Below, one piece after another: positions 1-8,860 of a stretch of 32,196 nt of DNA. Source of the stretch: Gammaproteobacteria bacterium. Its GTDB lineage: Bacteria; Pseudomonadota; Gammaproteobacteria; Steroidobacterales; Steroidobacteraceae. A program made the position numbers and the translations under genes. The DNA lies in assembly GCA_025355445.1 (NCBI GenBank), contig JANXZQ010000546.1, positions 1 through 32,196 of the forward strand, written 5' to 3'. Below the pieces are notes generated by a model. It did no database searches and was not told the DNA's origin. It saw nothing but the letters and a program-made list of their open reading frames with translations. Each line of letters starts with the position of its first letter. The stretch's first letter is position 1.

Positions 1-312
1 TGTCTTGAGGCCATCCCAACCGGGCGGCATGCGCATGTCGACGAAAGCCATGGCGTACGAGCGTCCCTCGCGCAGCGCCTGGCTCACCATGGCTACACCT
101 TCTTCGCCCTGATGCGCGGAATCGATCTCGAAGTTCGGGCGCGCCGCAGTGGTCGCGGCATCGCCGAAAAGATTCGCCTCCAGCACATCGAGCGCGGCCT
201 GCGCGGAATGTTCGGCCTGGGCGCCCAATACCTTGCGAAAATCCAAGTGAATGGCCGCATTGTCATCGATGATGAGAATACGCCGGTTCGCAAGAGGAGT
301 CGTGTTGGGCAC
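1..312 (-). CDS. Response regulator receiver domain protein (C-terminus cut by window edge)
   Basis: Minus-strand translation from a GTG at 312: VPNTTPLANRRILIIDDNAAIHLDFRKVLGAQAEHSAQAALDVLE...AMAFVDMRMPPGWDGLKT; DD and D phospho-acceptor motifs (ILIIDDN, VDMRMP). Starts 2 nt after the histidine kinase stop. Confidence 0.8.
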   Translation of the reverse strand, partial: MPNTTPLANRRILIIDDNAAIHLDFRKVLGAQAEHSAQAALDVLEANLFGDAATTAARPNFEIDSAHQGEEGVAMVSQALREGRSYAMAFVDMRMPPGWDGLKT

Positions 313-314
313 TG

Positions 315-2513
315 TCAGGCCGCCTTGGGGCTGCAGGGCAGCTCGAGCGTGAATATAGCGCCGCAGCCATGTCCGCCGCTATGCACGGTCAAGGAGCCGC
401 CGAGATCCTGCGCGGCGAGCGCTCCGCTGTGCAGACCGAAGCCATGCCCGTCGGCGCGAGTGGTGAAGCCGTGAGTGAACAGACGCGACATGTTTTCCGC
501 TGGGATGCCGACGCCATTGTCGATGACGCTGATGCGCACCGCCTCCGGAGCGGATTCGATGCGCAGAGTAATGATCTTGTCGGACCGCCCCGATTCGTCG
601 CATGCGTACTTGGCATTGCGCACGAGATTGACCAGAATCTGCAGCACCTTGTGCTTGTCGACGGTGACGGGCGGAACTTCGGCGAATTCGCGCTGTAGCG
701 TCACGCCATGGCGCACGAACGCGCCGGCATTCAAGCGCAGGCTGTCTTCCACCAGCTCCACCACGTCAATGGTCTCCGTGACGCCGCATAGCTTGGCATA
801 GCTCTGCTGCATTGCCACCGTGTCCTTGATGTGCTCCAAGTTGTCGCGCAGCGATGCAAGCTCTTCCAGCGCCATCTTTTGATCGCCCATGAGCTGTTCG
901 CCCAGCGAGACCAGATATTCGGGTATGCGCTTGCCGCGCTCATCATTGGCGATAAAATCTCCCACCGCGGTGCCCTTCTCCTGCAGCAGTGCAGCCAATC
1001 GGGTGACCCCCGGGGCCTTGGATTGCTTGACGCGATCGATGACGAGACTTGCCGAGATGTTGACACTGTTGAGGATGTTGCCGACATTGTGCAGGACGTT
1101 GGTCGCGACTTCGGCCATGCCCGCCTGGCGCGAGGCGCTCATGAGCTGCTTGTGCACGCGTTCGAGCTCTTCAGCGGCTGCCTTGCGGGCGGTGACGTCG
1201 CGTACGAACTCGACCGAGTATTCAGGAATGGCGTCGCTCTCGCGAACCAGGGCAGTCGTCGTGCGCACCCAGATGATGGTGCCATCCCGGCGCAGGTAAC
1301 GCTTCTCGAAATCTGCAAATTGAATCTCGCCGCGCCACAGCCGCTCGAGCTCCCGTGTGACGCGGATTGCGTCCTCGGCGCAGGTCAGTTCGCCGCTCGT
1401 TTTATTTGCCAAGTCGACCGGCTCGAAGCCCAGCATGGCGCAGAACGCCTGGTTGAAGCGCAAGAATTTGCCGCTGCGATCGCCATACACGATGCCGACC
1501 GGTGCCTGGTCGAAGGTATTGTGGAACAAGGTTTCCGCGCGGCGCAATTCATCGCGCGCAGTAACCAGATCCGTAAAGTCGGTGATGGTGCCGACCCAGC
1601 CCGGAACACCGTTCGCGGCCACCACTTGCTCGGAGAAGTGGCGCATGGCCCCGTCGGCAGTGAGGGTGCGATAGGCGAACCGGCTCGGAATGCGCAACCG
1701 GCAGAATTCCGTCCAGGCTTGTTCCATGCGCTCCCTATCGTCGGGATGAACACGCTGCGCCCAGGTGTCCGTACTTTGATCGGGCTTGAGCCCGAAAATG
1801 CGCCGATACTCCGGATTGCTGTAACTCATGTTGCCGGCGGCATCCGTGTGGTAGATGGCCACTGGGGCGCTGTCGAGCAGGGCCTTGGCGGAAGCGGCGT
1901 CGGTTTGTGAAGCGGGCGCCGTGCTAGCGGGCGCAGCGGGTGCCGCCGCAAGCAGCACGAACTCCGACAACCGCGAGCGCAGTTCGATGCCGGCCACCGC
2001 CTGTTCGGCGAGCAGCAGCAGCGAGCTGCGCTGTGCGGCCGATAGCGGGCGCGCGGTCGTGTCGTATACGGCCAATGCGCCTAGTGCCTCGCCGGCCGTG
2101 GTGCGCAGTGCGCAGCCGGCGTAGGAGCGCACGCCGAGCGCGCCGGTCACCAGTTCGGAGTCTCGAAAGCGCTCATCCGCCGCCGCATCCGGCACTTCGA
2201 AAAGACCTTCGGCCTGCCCGGTGTAGTGGATGAATGGGTCTTCCCGCGGCGCGGTCCCGGACGGCAGTTCGGCCGTCGACGTGAACCAGGCGTCGCGATA
2301 GCCTATGACGGCCACTGAGGCCAAGGACGTTGCGCACGCCGCGGCGGCAAGCCGTGCGAGGCCGCTGAATACGGGATCTGGGGCCGGGCTCGGCGGGACG
2401 GCGGCAAGGGTCGGGGCGCGCCCTGGGGGCGTTCGACTGATGGGTTGCGAAATCATTGGCCAGGCATTCCCTTCAGCGCTTCCGTCGTTGGGCGCTCGCG
2501 CGCCGAATGTCAT
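315..2513 (-). CDS. GAF/PAS-domain sensor histidine kinase
   Basis: 732 aa ORF; PAS-like segments (AIYHTDAAGNMSYSNPEYRRIFG; GIVYGDRSGKFLRFNQAFCAMLGFE), H-box-like region (MAEVATNVLHNVGNILNSVN) and HATPase N/G boxes (LVNLVRNAKYA, DNGVGIP, HGFTTRADGHGFGLH). Start codon uncertain. Confidence 0.88.
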   Translation of the reverse strand: MTFGARAPNDGSAEGNAWPMISQPISRTPPGRAPTLAAVPPSPAPDPVFSGLARLAAAACATSLASVAVIGYRDAWFTSTAELPSGTAPREDPFIHYTGQAEGLFEVPDAAADERFRDSELVTGALGVRSYAGCALRTTAGEALGALAVYDTTARPLSAAQRSSLLLLAEQAVAGIELRSRLSEFVLLAAAPAAPASTAPASQTDAASAKALLDSAPVAIYHTDAAGNMSYSNPEYRRIFGLKPDQSTDTWAQRVHPDDRERMEQAWTEFCRLRIPSRFAYRTLTADGAMRHFSEQVVAANGVPGWVGTITDFTDLVTARDELRRAETLFHNTFDQAPVGIVYGDRSGKFLRFNQAFCAMLGFEPVDLANKTSGELTCAEDAIRVTRELERLWRGEIQFADFEKRYLRRDGTIIWVRTTTALVRESDAIPEYSVEFVRDVTARKAAAEELERVHKQLMSASRQAGMAEVATNVLHNVGNILNSVNISASLVIDRVKQSKAPGVTRLAALLQEKGTAVGDFIANDERGKRIPEYLVSLGEQLMGDQKMALEELASLRDNLEHIKDTVAMQQSYAKLCGVTETIDVVELVEDSLRLNAGAFVRHGVTLQREFAEVPPVTVDKHKVLQILVNLVRNAKYACDESGRSDKIITLRIESAPEAVRISVIDNGVGIPAENMSRLFTHGFTTRADGHGFGLHSGALAAQDLGGSLTVHSGGHGCGAIFTLELPCSPKAA

Positions 2514-2620
2514 ATGTTATCGGCACATTTTGTATTATTTGAATGTCAGAACGGGTGGCGAATACGTCACATCGCGCGGCCTAAGACGGCGAATTGCGTC
2601 GCAACTATGAGGATCTGCCA

Positions 2621-4318
2621 ATGTATGGGCCCTGGAACCCGGGTATCCGCTCGCGGATGCCCCAGGAATTGCAGCACCAGTCGACGATATTTCGCCCTGA
2701 AAACGTCTTTATCGACGTCGCGGCCGTGCGAGAGCTGCAGGGACTCACCGGCTTTTCTTCCTCCGAGCTGGTGGCATTTCGGCCGCAAAGACTCGCCCTG
2801 CACGAGCTGCTGATCCGGGTGACCGCCGATTTCGCTGTGCCGGACGGATCGCGAATCGGCGATTTGGGAATCAACTTTCGCGAGATCGCGAGCCGCCTTT
2901 TCGAGCGTCATCTGGCGCCGCGGATGGATGAGATAGACGCGGCATTTACGCATGCGCGGCGCAATCTGTGCATTGCCATCGAAACCACCTTCTCGGAATT
3001 GGCGCCGGAGCGCGGTTGGGGTCCGGCACAAATCGCCGCGTGCGAACGCCGCGGCGACATGAGTGAAGACTCGCAGCAGAAGCTGGCTTGCCGCACGCTG
3101 GCGCGGGTGATGTCGGCGCTGTTTGCCACCCAAGGGTCTGCATGGGGCACGCGCGAGCTGATTGTCTCGATGGCGGCCGACATGGCCGGCAATGACTACG
3201 GCAGTGATTGCATCGGCCGCAGCATCGAGCCGCTGTTGCTGCAGGCGGCGAAGAGCGAGGGTTATCGGCTGCTGCCGCGCCAGGAGCGGCCGGTGGTCAT
3301 CAACACCAAAGGGCCGTCCGCGGCGGGCAAAAGCACATTGAGGCCGTTGCAGAAGAAGCTCGCAGGCGACGTCGGCGTTGAATGGAGTGATTTCGCCTTG
3401 ATCAGCCCCGACATCTGGCGCAAACAACTCCTCGACTACGGCTCACTCGGCGATGCGTACAAATATGCCGGAGCCTTTACGGCGGAGGAACTGCAAATCG
3501 TCGATCAGAAGCTCGACCGGTATATGGCCAAAAAACACCAGCGGGGCGAGATGACCCACCTGTTGATCGACCGGTTCCGCTTCGATAGCTTCGCAGCGGA
3601 TTCGGACGAAGCGGGCAGCAATCTGCTGACCCGGTTCGGTCACACGGTGCATCTGTTCTTTTTGATAACTCCACCCGAGTCGTTGATCGAGCGGGCCTGG
3701 CAACGCGGTCTCGAGTTCGGCCGCTACAAGGCGGTGGATGACACTCTGGCGCATGCAGTGGAGGCGTACACGGGCATCCCCGACGTCTTCTTTACATGGG
3801 TTCGCCGCAGCGACAAGCGCATTCAATTCGAGTTTCTGGACAATACGGTGCGCTTGGGCGAGCGGCCGCGCACCGTCGCCTTCGGCGACAACGACACATT
3901 CAATATTCTCGATGTCACCGGCGCCCTGAATATCGAGCGCTATGGGCGCGTTAATGTGGATGCCGTGGCGCCCGAGTTTCTTTATGCGGATCGTGCGCTG
4001 CTTGCGCCCGAGCACAACACGCGATTTCTGCGGCGTTGCATCGCCGGATTTCACTTTGTGAATTTCGCCGACCAGGCTACCGGTCGAATCTACCTGCGCA
4101 TCGAGTCGGGAGCGCCGGTATACGTTGACGCCGCTTTGCTGCAGGTGGCGATTGCGGATGGCGATACCTTGAGCGGCCTGCAGGCAGTTGCGCCGGGGGC
4201 ATTGCGCGGCGACGTCGCACAAGCGGCGGGCCCGCAGTATCTGCACGGCGGCGGCGGCGGCGGCGGCGGGACCGGGAGCGAGACGACCCTCGGTCAGTGG
4301 GGAACTGGGCGCGGTTAG
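2621..4318 (+). CDS. Zeta-toxin-like P-loop kinase domain protein with large N-terminal domain
   Basis: Walker A-type GPSAAGKST in VVINTKGPSAAGKSTLRPLQKKL, followed by a kinase-like core (ISPDIWRKQLL..., LLIDRFRFDSF, LFFLITPPESLIERAWQRG). GAGGA RBS before ATG 2621; ORF is open from 2594. C-terminus contains an 8-Gly run. Confidence 0.6.
   Translation: MYGPWNPGIRSRMPQELQHQSTIFRPENVFIDVAAVRELQGLTGFSSSELVAFRPQRLALHELLIRVTADFAVPDGSRIGDLGINFREIASRLFERHLAPRMDEIDAAFTHARRNLCIAIETTFSELAPERGWGPAQIAACERRGDMSEDSQQKLACRTLARVMSALFATQGSAWGTRELIVSMAADMAGNDYGSDCIGRSIEPLLLQAAKSEGYRLLPRQERPVVINTKGPSAAGKSTLRPLQKKLAGDVGVEWSDFALISPDIWRKQLLDYGSLGDAYKYAGAFTAEELQIVDQKLDRYMAKKHQRGEMTHLLIDRFRFDSFAADSDEAGSNLLTRFGHTVHLFFLITPPESLIERAWQRGLEFGRYKAVDDTLAHAVEAYTGIPDVFFTWVRRSDKRIQFEFLDNTVRLGERPRTVAFGDNDTFNILDVTGALNIERYGRVNVDAVAPEFLYADRALLAPEHNTRFLRRCIAGFHFVNFADQATGRIYLRIESGAPVYVDAALLQVAIADGDTLSGLQAVAPGALRGDVAQAAGPQYLHGGGGGGGGTGSETTLGQWGTGRG
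4246..4269 (+). repeat. (GGC)n trinucleotide microsatellite encoding polyglycine
   Basis: cacggcggcggcggcggcggcggcggg near the 3' end of the P-loop gene, giving LHGGGGGGGGTGS. Confidence 0.85.
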
Positions 4319-5034
4319 TCCAGAAAATCGCAGTAGCGATCGACGTGCGCCGCAAGATCGAGAGTGTGCTGACGCGTCAGCCGCTCTGCCAGTTCGGTGT
4401 CGCGACGCTCTAAGGCTTCGATAATTTTCAGATGATCGATGATGGAGCGCGCTGCACGGTCACTTTGCACGATGGTCGCGCGGCGAATGGCGCGCACGTG
4501 GAGGAGAAGGTTACGCGTCGCGTCGATAATAGTCTGCGAGCCGCCCAAGGCGATGACCGCCGTGTGAAATGCGATATTGGCGTCCGAGTACTCATCCAGA
4601 TGTTCGGAGGGCGGCGAATTCTGGAACTCGTCGAACAGATGCCGCAGTTTGGCGATTTCCGCGTCCGTTGCCTGCAAGGTCGCAAGCCGGGCGGCCATGG
4701 ATTCGAGCGCCGCCCACATCTGAATCATTTCGATCATTTCGCGCTTCGACTTGCGAATGATGTAGATGCCGCGCCGCGGAATGGTGCGGATGAACCCCTC
4801 CTGCTCGAGCAGCGACAGAGCTTCGCGAATCGGGGTGCGGCTGACTCCGAGGGCCGTGGTGAGTTGCCGCTCATCCAAGCGCAATTCCTGATTCGGATCG
4901 TAGATGTCGGTGTCGGCAATCGCGTTCTTCAAGAGCGCATAGGCCTGATCACGGAGACTCGTCGCATTCAGCGGCGCCAACGCCAGCGGAGCTGCAGAGG
5001 ATGTGCGCTGTACCAGGGATGCGATCGTGTTCAT
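4315..5034 (-). CDS. GntR family transcriptional regulator (FCD-type)
   Basis: N-terminal wHTH LRDQAYALLKNAIADTDIYDPNQELRLDERQLTTALGVSRTPIREALSLLEQEGFIRTIPRRGIYI plus FCD-like helical C-terminus. ATG at 5034 (MNTIASLV). 4-bp convergent overlap (TTAG) with the upstream gene. Confidence 0.9.
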   Translation of the reverse strand: MNTIASLVQRTSSAAPLALAPLNATSLRDQAYALLKNAIADTDIYDPNQELRLDERQLTTALGVSRTPIREALSLLEQEGFIRTIPRRGIYIIRKSKREMIEMIQMWAALESMAARLATLQATDAEIAKLRHLFDEFQNSPPSEHLDEYSDANIAFHTAVIALGGSQTIIDATRNLLLHVRAIRRATIVQSDRAARSIIDHLKIIEALERRDTELAERLTRQHTLDLAAHVDRYCDFLD

Positions 5035-5050
5035 TGGTCTCTCGAATACC

Positions 5051-5269
5051 TCAAACTGATTGTCCTTGAAGCGTCCGATGCGTGCTTGCCGGGGCGTTGC
5101 CGGCCGTGCTGCCAGGCGTGCGCTCGCGCGCGCCGAGTCCGGAAAAGCGTCCATGGCGGGCCGATTCTTCCAATATTGAAGCCGGCAGAGTCACATAGAG
5201 CATCGCCGACAGCCCGGCAAAGAACGTCATGCCGACGACAATAGATATCACAATTCCGATGGTTTGCAT
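5051..5269 (-). CDS. Small putative membrane protein
   Basis: 72 aa ORF with N-terminal hydrophobic segment MQTIGIVISIVVGMTFFAGLSAMLYVTLP; GGAAG-like RBS upstream; collinear with the GntR gene. Confidence 0.4.
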   Translation of the reverse strand: MQTIGIVISIVVGMTFFAGLSAMLYVTLPASILEESARHGRFSGLGARERTPGSTAGNAPASTHRTLQGQSV

Positions 5270-5443
5270 GACTACTTCCAGGCGGTTGGGGTTCGCGTTG
5301 GAGATATATTAATATTGAAATTGACTGTTCACTAATGAAACAACTTTACCCGGCATGCAATTTCTCTCACCTGTCGCGAAACGTCGGAAATTTCATGGCC
5401 GTTTTGGGTTTATCGTCGTTCCGCACAGCACCTGGCAGCTTGC

Positions 5444-5479
5444 TTGACACGCTGAAACTCGTTCATATATGGTATACCA
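5444..5479 (+). promoter_or_regulatory. Predicted sigma70-type promoter with overlapping GntR operator
   Basis: TTGACA at 5444-5449, TATGGT at 5468-5473 (18-nt spacer); perfect palindrome TGGTATACCA at 5470-5479 overlaps the -10. Confidence 0.55.
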
Positions 5480-5672
5480 CGATAATAATACAAATGGTTG
5501 GCCGGGTTGATCTTCGGGTCGACCCGCGAAGATGGGAGCCTTGGCCTTGGGTACAAAGACAACGCAAGTACGCCCTGGTTCGGCCTATCCATGACGCATC
5601 GTCAGCCTAGCTTTCACACGTAAGCCCTAAATTGCGCCTCCGGTTCAGTTCGGGCGATCAAGGAGAACTGTG

Positions 5673-6992
5673 ATGAGTGCGAACCTGAATTCCTCTTCAT
5701 CGAAGTCGGCGCTTGCAAACCCCTGGGTGCAACTCGTCATCGGGGTCATTTGCATGGCCTCTGTGGCGAATCTGCAATATGGCTGGACGTTGTTCGTCGA
5801 CCCCATCGACGCGAAGCATCACTGGGGGCGCGCCGCCATCCAGTTGGCGTTCACGCTCTTTGTTCTGATCGAAACGTGGCTGATTCCGGTCGAAGGCTAC
5901 CTCGTCGATCGCTTTGGTCCGCGCTGGGTGGTCATAGCAGGCTCGATATTGGTTGCGACAGCGTGGGTTTTGAATTCCGTCGCGAGCACTCTACCGGTTC
6001 TGTACTTTGCGGCCGCGCTGGGCGGGATCGGCACCGGCTGCGTCTATGGCACCTGCGTCGGCAATGCGCTCAAGTGGTTTCCAGGCCGCCGGGGACTTGC
6101 CGCCGGAATCACCGCCGCAGGATTCGGCGCGGGGGCCGCCATTACGATCGGGCCGATCAAGACCATGATCACCGCGTCTGGTTATGAGCACGCATTCTTG
6201 GTGTTCGGACTTTTGCAAGGCGCGATCGTATTCGTCATGTCCTGGTTGCTGTTGACGCCTCCGGCTCAGCTGCTCGGGGCAAAGGTGAGAGCCAACCAGA
6301 CGGCTCACGGGTACACCCCGGTCGAGGTGTTGAAAAGTCCGGTATTCTAAGTGTTATACGTGATGTTCGTGCTCATCGCCGCCGGCGGCCTTACTATGGC
6401 CGCGTCCATGGCACCGATCGCGAAGGACTTCAAGATCGACAAGTCGCCGGTCGAGCTGTTCGGTATGGCGGCGATGCCCGCTCTGGTGTTTGTCATCCAG
6501 CTCAATCGAATCTTCGACGGTGTAGGCCGGCCGTTCTTCGGCTGGTTGTCCGATCAGATCGGGCGCGAGTACACAATGGCACTCGCGTTCTTTGCCGGCG
6601 CGGCAGCGCTTTACACGCTCAGCCAGTCCGGATCGAACCCAACGACATTCGTGCTGGTCACCGCCATCTACTTCGGCGTGTACGGCGAGATCTTCAGTCT
6701 GTTTCCCGCCTCGCAGGGCGATACCTTCGGCGCCAAGTACGCCGCGTCGAATGCGGGCATGCTGTACACGGCAAAGGGCGCCGGCGCGTTGCTCGTGCCC
6801 GTTGCGGCCATTCTCGCGAAATCCCACGGCTGGGGCACCGTTTTCAGTGTTGCCATGACTTGCAACATCATCGCCGGACTGATGGCACTGTTCGTGCTCA
6901 AGCCCATGCGGGTGCGGCATTTCGCCAAGAGCCGCGACGCGTTCCCATCCGACGCGACCGAGAGAGCGGCGGGTACGAGCACCACCACGTAA
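5673..6992 (+). pseudogene. oxlT: OxlT-like oxalate/formate antiporter (MFS), interrupted by an in-frame TAA at 6348-6350
   Basis: Two collinear ORFs in the same frame: NPWVQLVIGVICMASVANLQYGWTLFVDPI...VLKSPVF*VLYVMFVLIAAGGLTMAASMAPIAKDFKI...FFGWLSDQIGREYTMA. Together they make one roughly 12-TM MFS protein; AAGGAG RBS upstream of ATG 5673. Confidence 0.75.
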
Positions 6993-7027
6993 GTACCGGC
7001 GAAACGGCCGGAAAGATTCGCTTTATA

Positions 7028-7059
7028 TCGCGGGCCCCGCCGGGCAGCCGGGCCCGCGA
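7028..7059 (+). other. Strong intercistronic RNA hairpin (10-bp GC-rich stem, 12-nt loop)
   Basis: TCGCGGGCCC-CGCCGGGCAGCC-GGGCCCGCGA between the transporter and TPP enzyme genes; no U-tract follows. Confidence 0.6.
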
Positions 7060-7083
7060 TCAGATTCACGAACTGGAGTCACT

Positions 7084-8844
7084 ATGGCAACCGTAAATCC
7101 CACGGCGATTCAGCCCAAGCCCACGACGGCAGACGATACTCTGCAGCGCAAGAGCCGCGATGCCGGCGTGATCTCAGGCGGCCATCTGGTCGCCAAGGCG
7201 CTGAAGAACGAGGGCGTCGATACCATTTTCACGCTCTGCGGCGGCCACATCATCGACATCTACGATGGCTGTGTCGATGAAGGCATTCGCATCATCGACG
7301 TTCGGCACGAGCAGGTCGCCGCGCACGCGGCCGACGGCTACGCGCGCCAGACCGGCAAGTTGGGCTGCGTCGTTACCACCGCCGGACCCGGATGCACGAA
7401 TGCTGTCACAGGTATCGCCACCGCATTCCGTTCGGAGAGCCCGGTTTTGCACATCGGCGGACAGGGTGCGCTCACCCAGCACAAGATGGGCTCGCTACAG
7501 GATCTGCCGCACGTCGAGCTGATGACGCCGATCACGAAGTTCGCCGCCACGGTGTCGAGCACGGAGCGCGTCGCGGACATGATCTCGATGGCGGCTCGGG
7601 AGGCGTTCAACGGCGCGACCGGCCCGGTGTACCTGGAGATTCCCCGCGACGTGCTCGACCGCGAGGTCGACATCAATAAGGCCGTCATCCCCCAGCCCGG
7701 CAAGTACCGCGCCTCGACGAAGTCGATCGGCGACCCGCGCGATATCGAGAAACTGGCCGACATCCTCGTCAATGCGGAGCGGCCGGCGATTCTTTACGGC
7801 CAGCAAGTGTGGACGGCGCGCGGGCACAAGGAGGCCATTGCGTTGCTGCGCGGATTGGATATCCCAGGGTATTTCAACGGCGCGAGCCGCGGGCTGCTGC
7901 CGCCCGGCGACCCGCATCACTTCGACCGCACGCGGACCCAGGCTTTCGCCAGCGCCGATGTCTTGTTGATCGTCGGCACACCCTTCGATTTTCGCATGGG
8001 TTACGGCAAACGCATCAGCAAGGACTTGACGCTGGTGCAGATCGACATGGATTACCGCACCGTCGGCAAAAACCGCGACATCAGTCTTGGGCTGGTCGGC
8101 GATCCGGGTGCCATCTTGGGCGCCGTATTGCAGGCGGCTTCGGGACGCATCAAGAACGACAAGCATCAGGCGCGCCGGCAGTGGCTGAAACAGCTCAGCG
8201 ATGCGGAAACCGTCGCCGCCGACAAGCTGATGCCGCTGTTCAAGTCGAACAGTGTGCCGATCCATCCCTACCGCGTCGCTTGGGAGCTCAATGAGTTCCT
8301 CGGCGAGGACACGATCTACATCGGTGACGGCGGCGATGTGGTGACCATCTCTGCGCAGGCGGTGCGCCCGCGGGGTCCGGGACAGTGGATGGATCCGGGC
8401 GCTCTCGGTTCGTTGGGCGTCGGTACGGGTTTTGCCATTGCAGCAGGCCTTGCCAACCCGTCGAAGGAAGTCCTGTGCTACTACGGCGACGGTTCATTCG
8501 GGATGACCGCCTTCGACATGGAGACGGCCAACCGCTTCGGTGTGCCTTATCTCGCGGTCATCGGCAACAACTCAGCGATGAACCAGATCCGCTACGGACA
8601 GCTCGCGAAATACGGCGAGCAACGCGGCAATGTCGGCAATCTGCTGGGCGACGTTCCCTTCGGCAAGTTTGCCGAAATGCTCGGCGGCTATGGCGAAGAA
8701 GTGCGCGACCCCGCGCAGATCGCGCCGGCGCTGCAGCGCGGCCGCGAGTCCATTCACAAGCTGCGCCGCTCGGCGGTGGTCAACATTTGGGTCGACCCAC
8801 GCGAATATGCGCCGGGCACCAAGAATCAGACGATGTACAAGTGA
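7084..8844 (+). CDS. TPP-dependent enzyme of the ILVBL/2-hydroxyacyl-CoA lyase 2-like type; candidate oxalyl-CoA decarboxylase or lyase by context
   Basis: 586 aa intact; [44 protein letters not shown], catalytic-type RHE, TPP motif [29 protein letters not shown]. Sits between OxlT-like and Frc genes. GGAG RBS. Confidence 0.85.
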   Translation: MATVNPTAIQPKPTTADDTLQRKSRDAGVISGGHLVAKALKNEGVDTIFTLCGGHIIDIYDGCVDEGIRIIDVRHEQVAAHAADGYARQTGKLGCVVTTAGPGCTNAVTGIATAFRSESPVLHIGGQGALTQHKMGSLQDLPHVELMTPITKFAATVSSTERVADMISMAAREAFNGATGPVYLEIPRDVLDREVDINKAVIPQPGKYRASTKSIGDPRDIEKLADILVNAERPAILYGQQVWTARGHKEAIALLRGLDIPGYFNGASRGLLPPGDPHHFDRTRTQAFASADVLLIVGTPFDFRMGYGKRISKDLTLVQIDMDYRTVGKNRDISLGLVGDPGAILGAVLQAASGRIKNDKHQARRQWLKQLSDAETVAADKLMPLFKSNSVPIHPYRVAWELNEFLGEDTIYIGDGGDVVTISAQAVRPRGPGQWMDPGALGSLGVGTGFAIAAGLANPSKEVLCYYGDGSFGMTAFDMETANRFGVPYLAVIGNNSAMNQIRYGQLAKYGEQRGNVGNLLGDVPFGKFAEMLGGYGEEVRDPAQIAPALQRGRESIHKLRRSAVVNIWVDPREYAPGTKNQTMYK

Positions 8845-8860
8845 ATGGACGGGAGCGAGC

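Noticed and set aside
831-1910. 359-aa plus-strand ORF
   Set aside because: Antisense to the well-supported histidine kinase; composition artefact of high-GC coding DNA.
4246-4269. CRISPR or tandem-repeat array
   Set aside because: Only a short GGC microsatellite; no spacers or direct repeats. No CRISPR array was seen anywhere in the window.
7084-8844. Straight annotation as canonical oxalyl-CoA decarboxylase (oxc)
   Set aside because: Context fits, but the sequence lacks Oxc signature segments I remember and resembles ILVBL/HACL2-type proteins.
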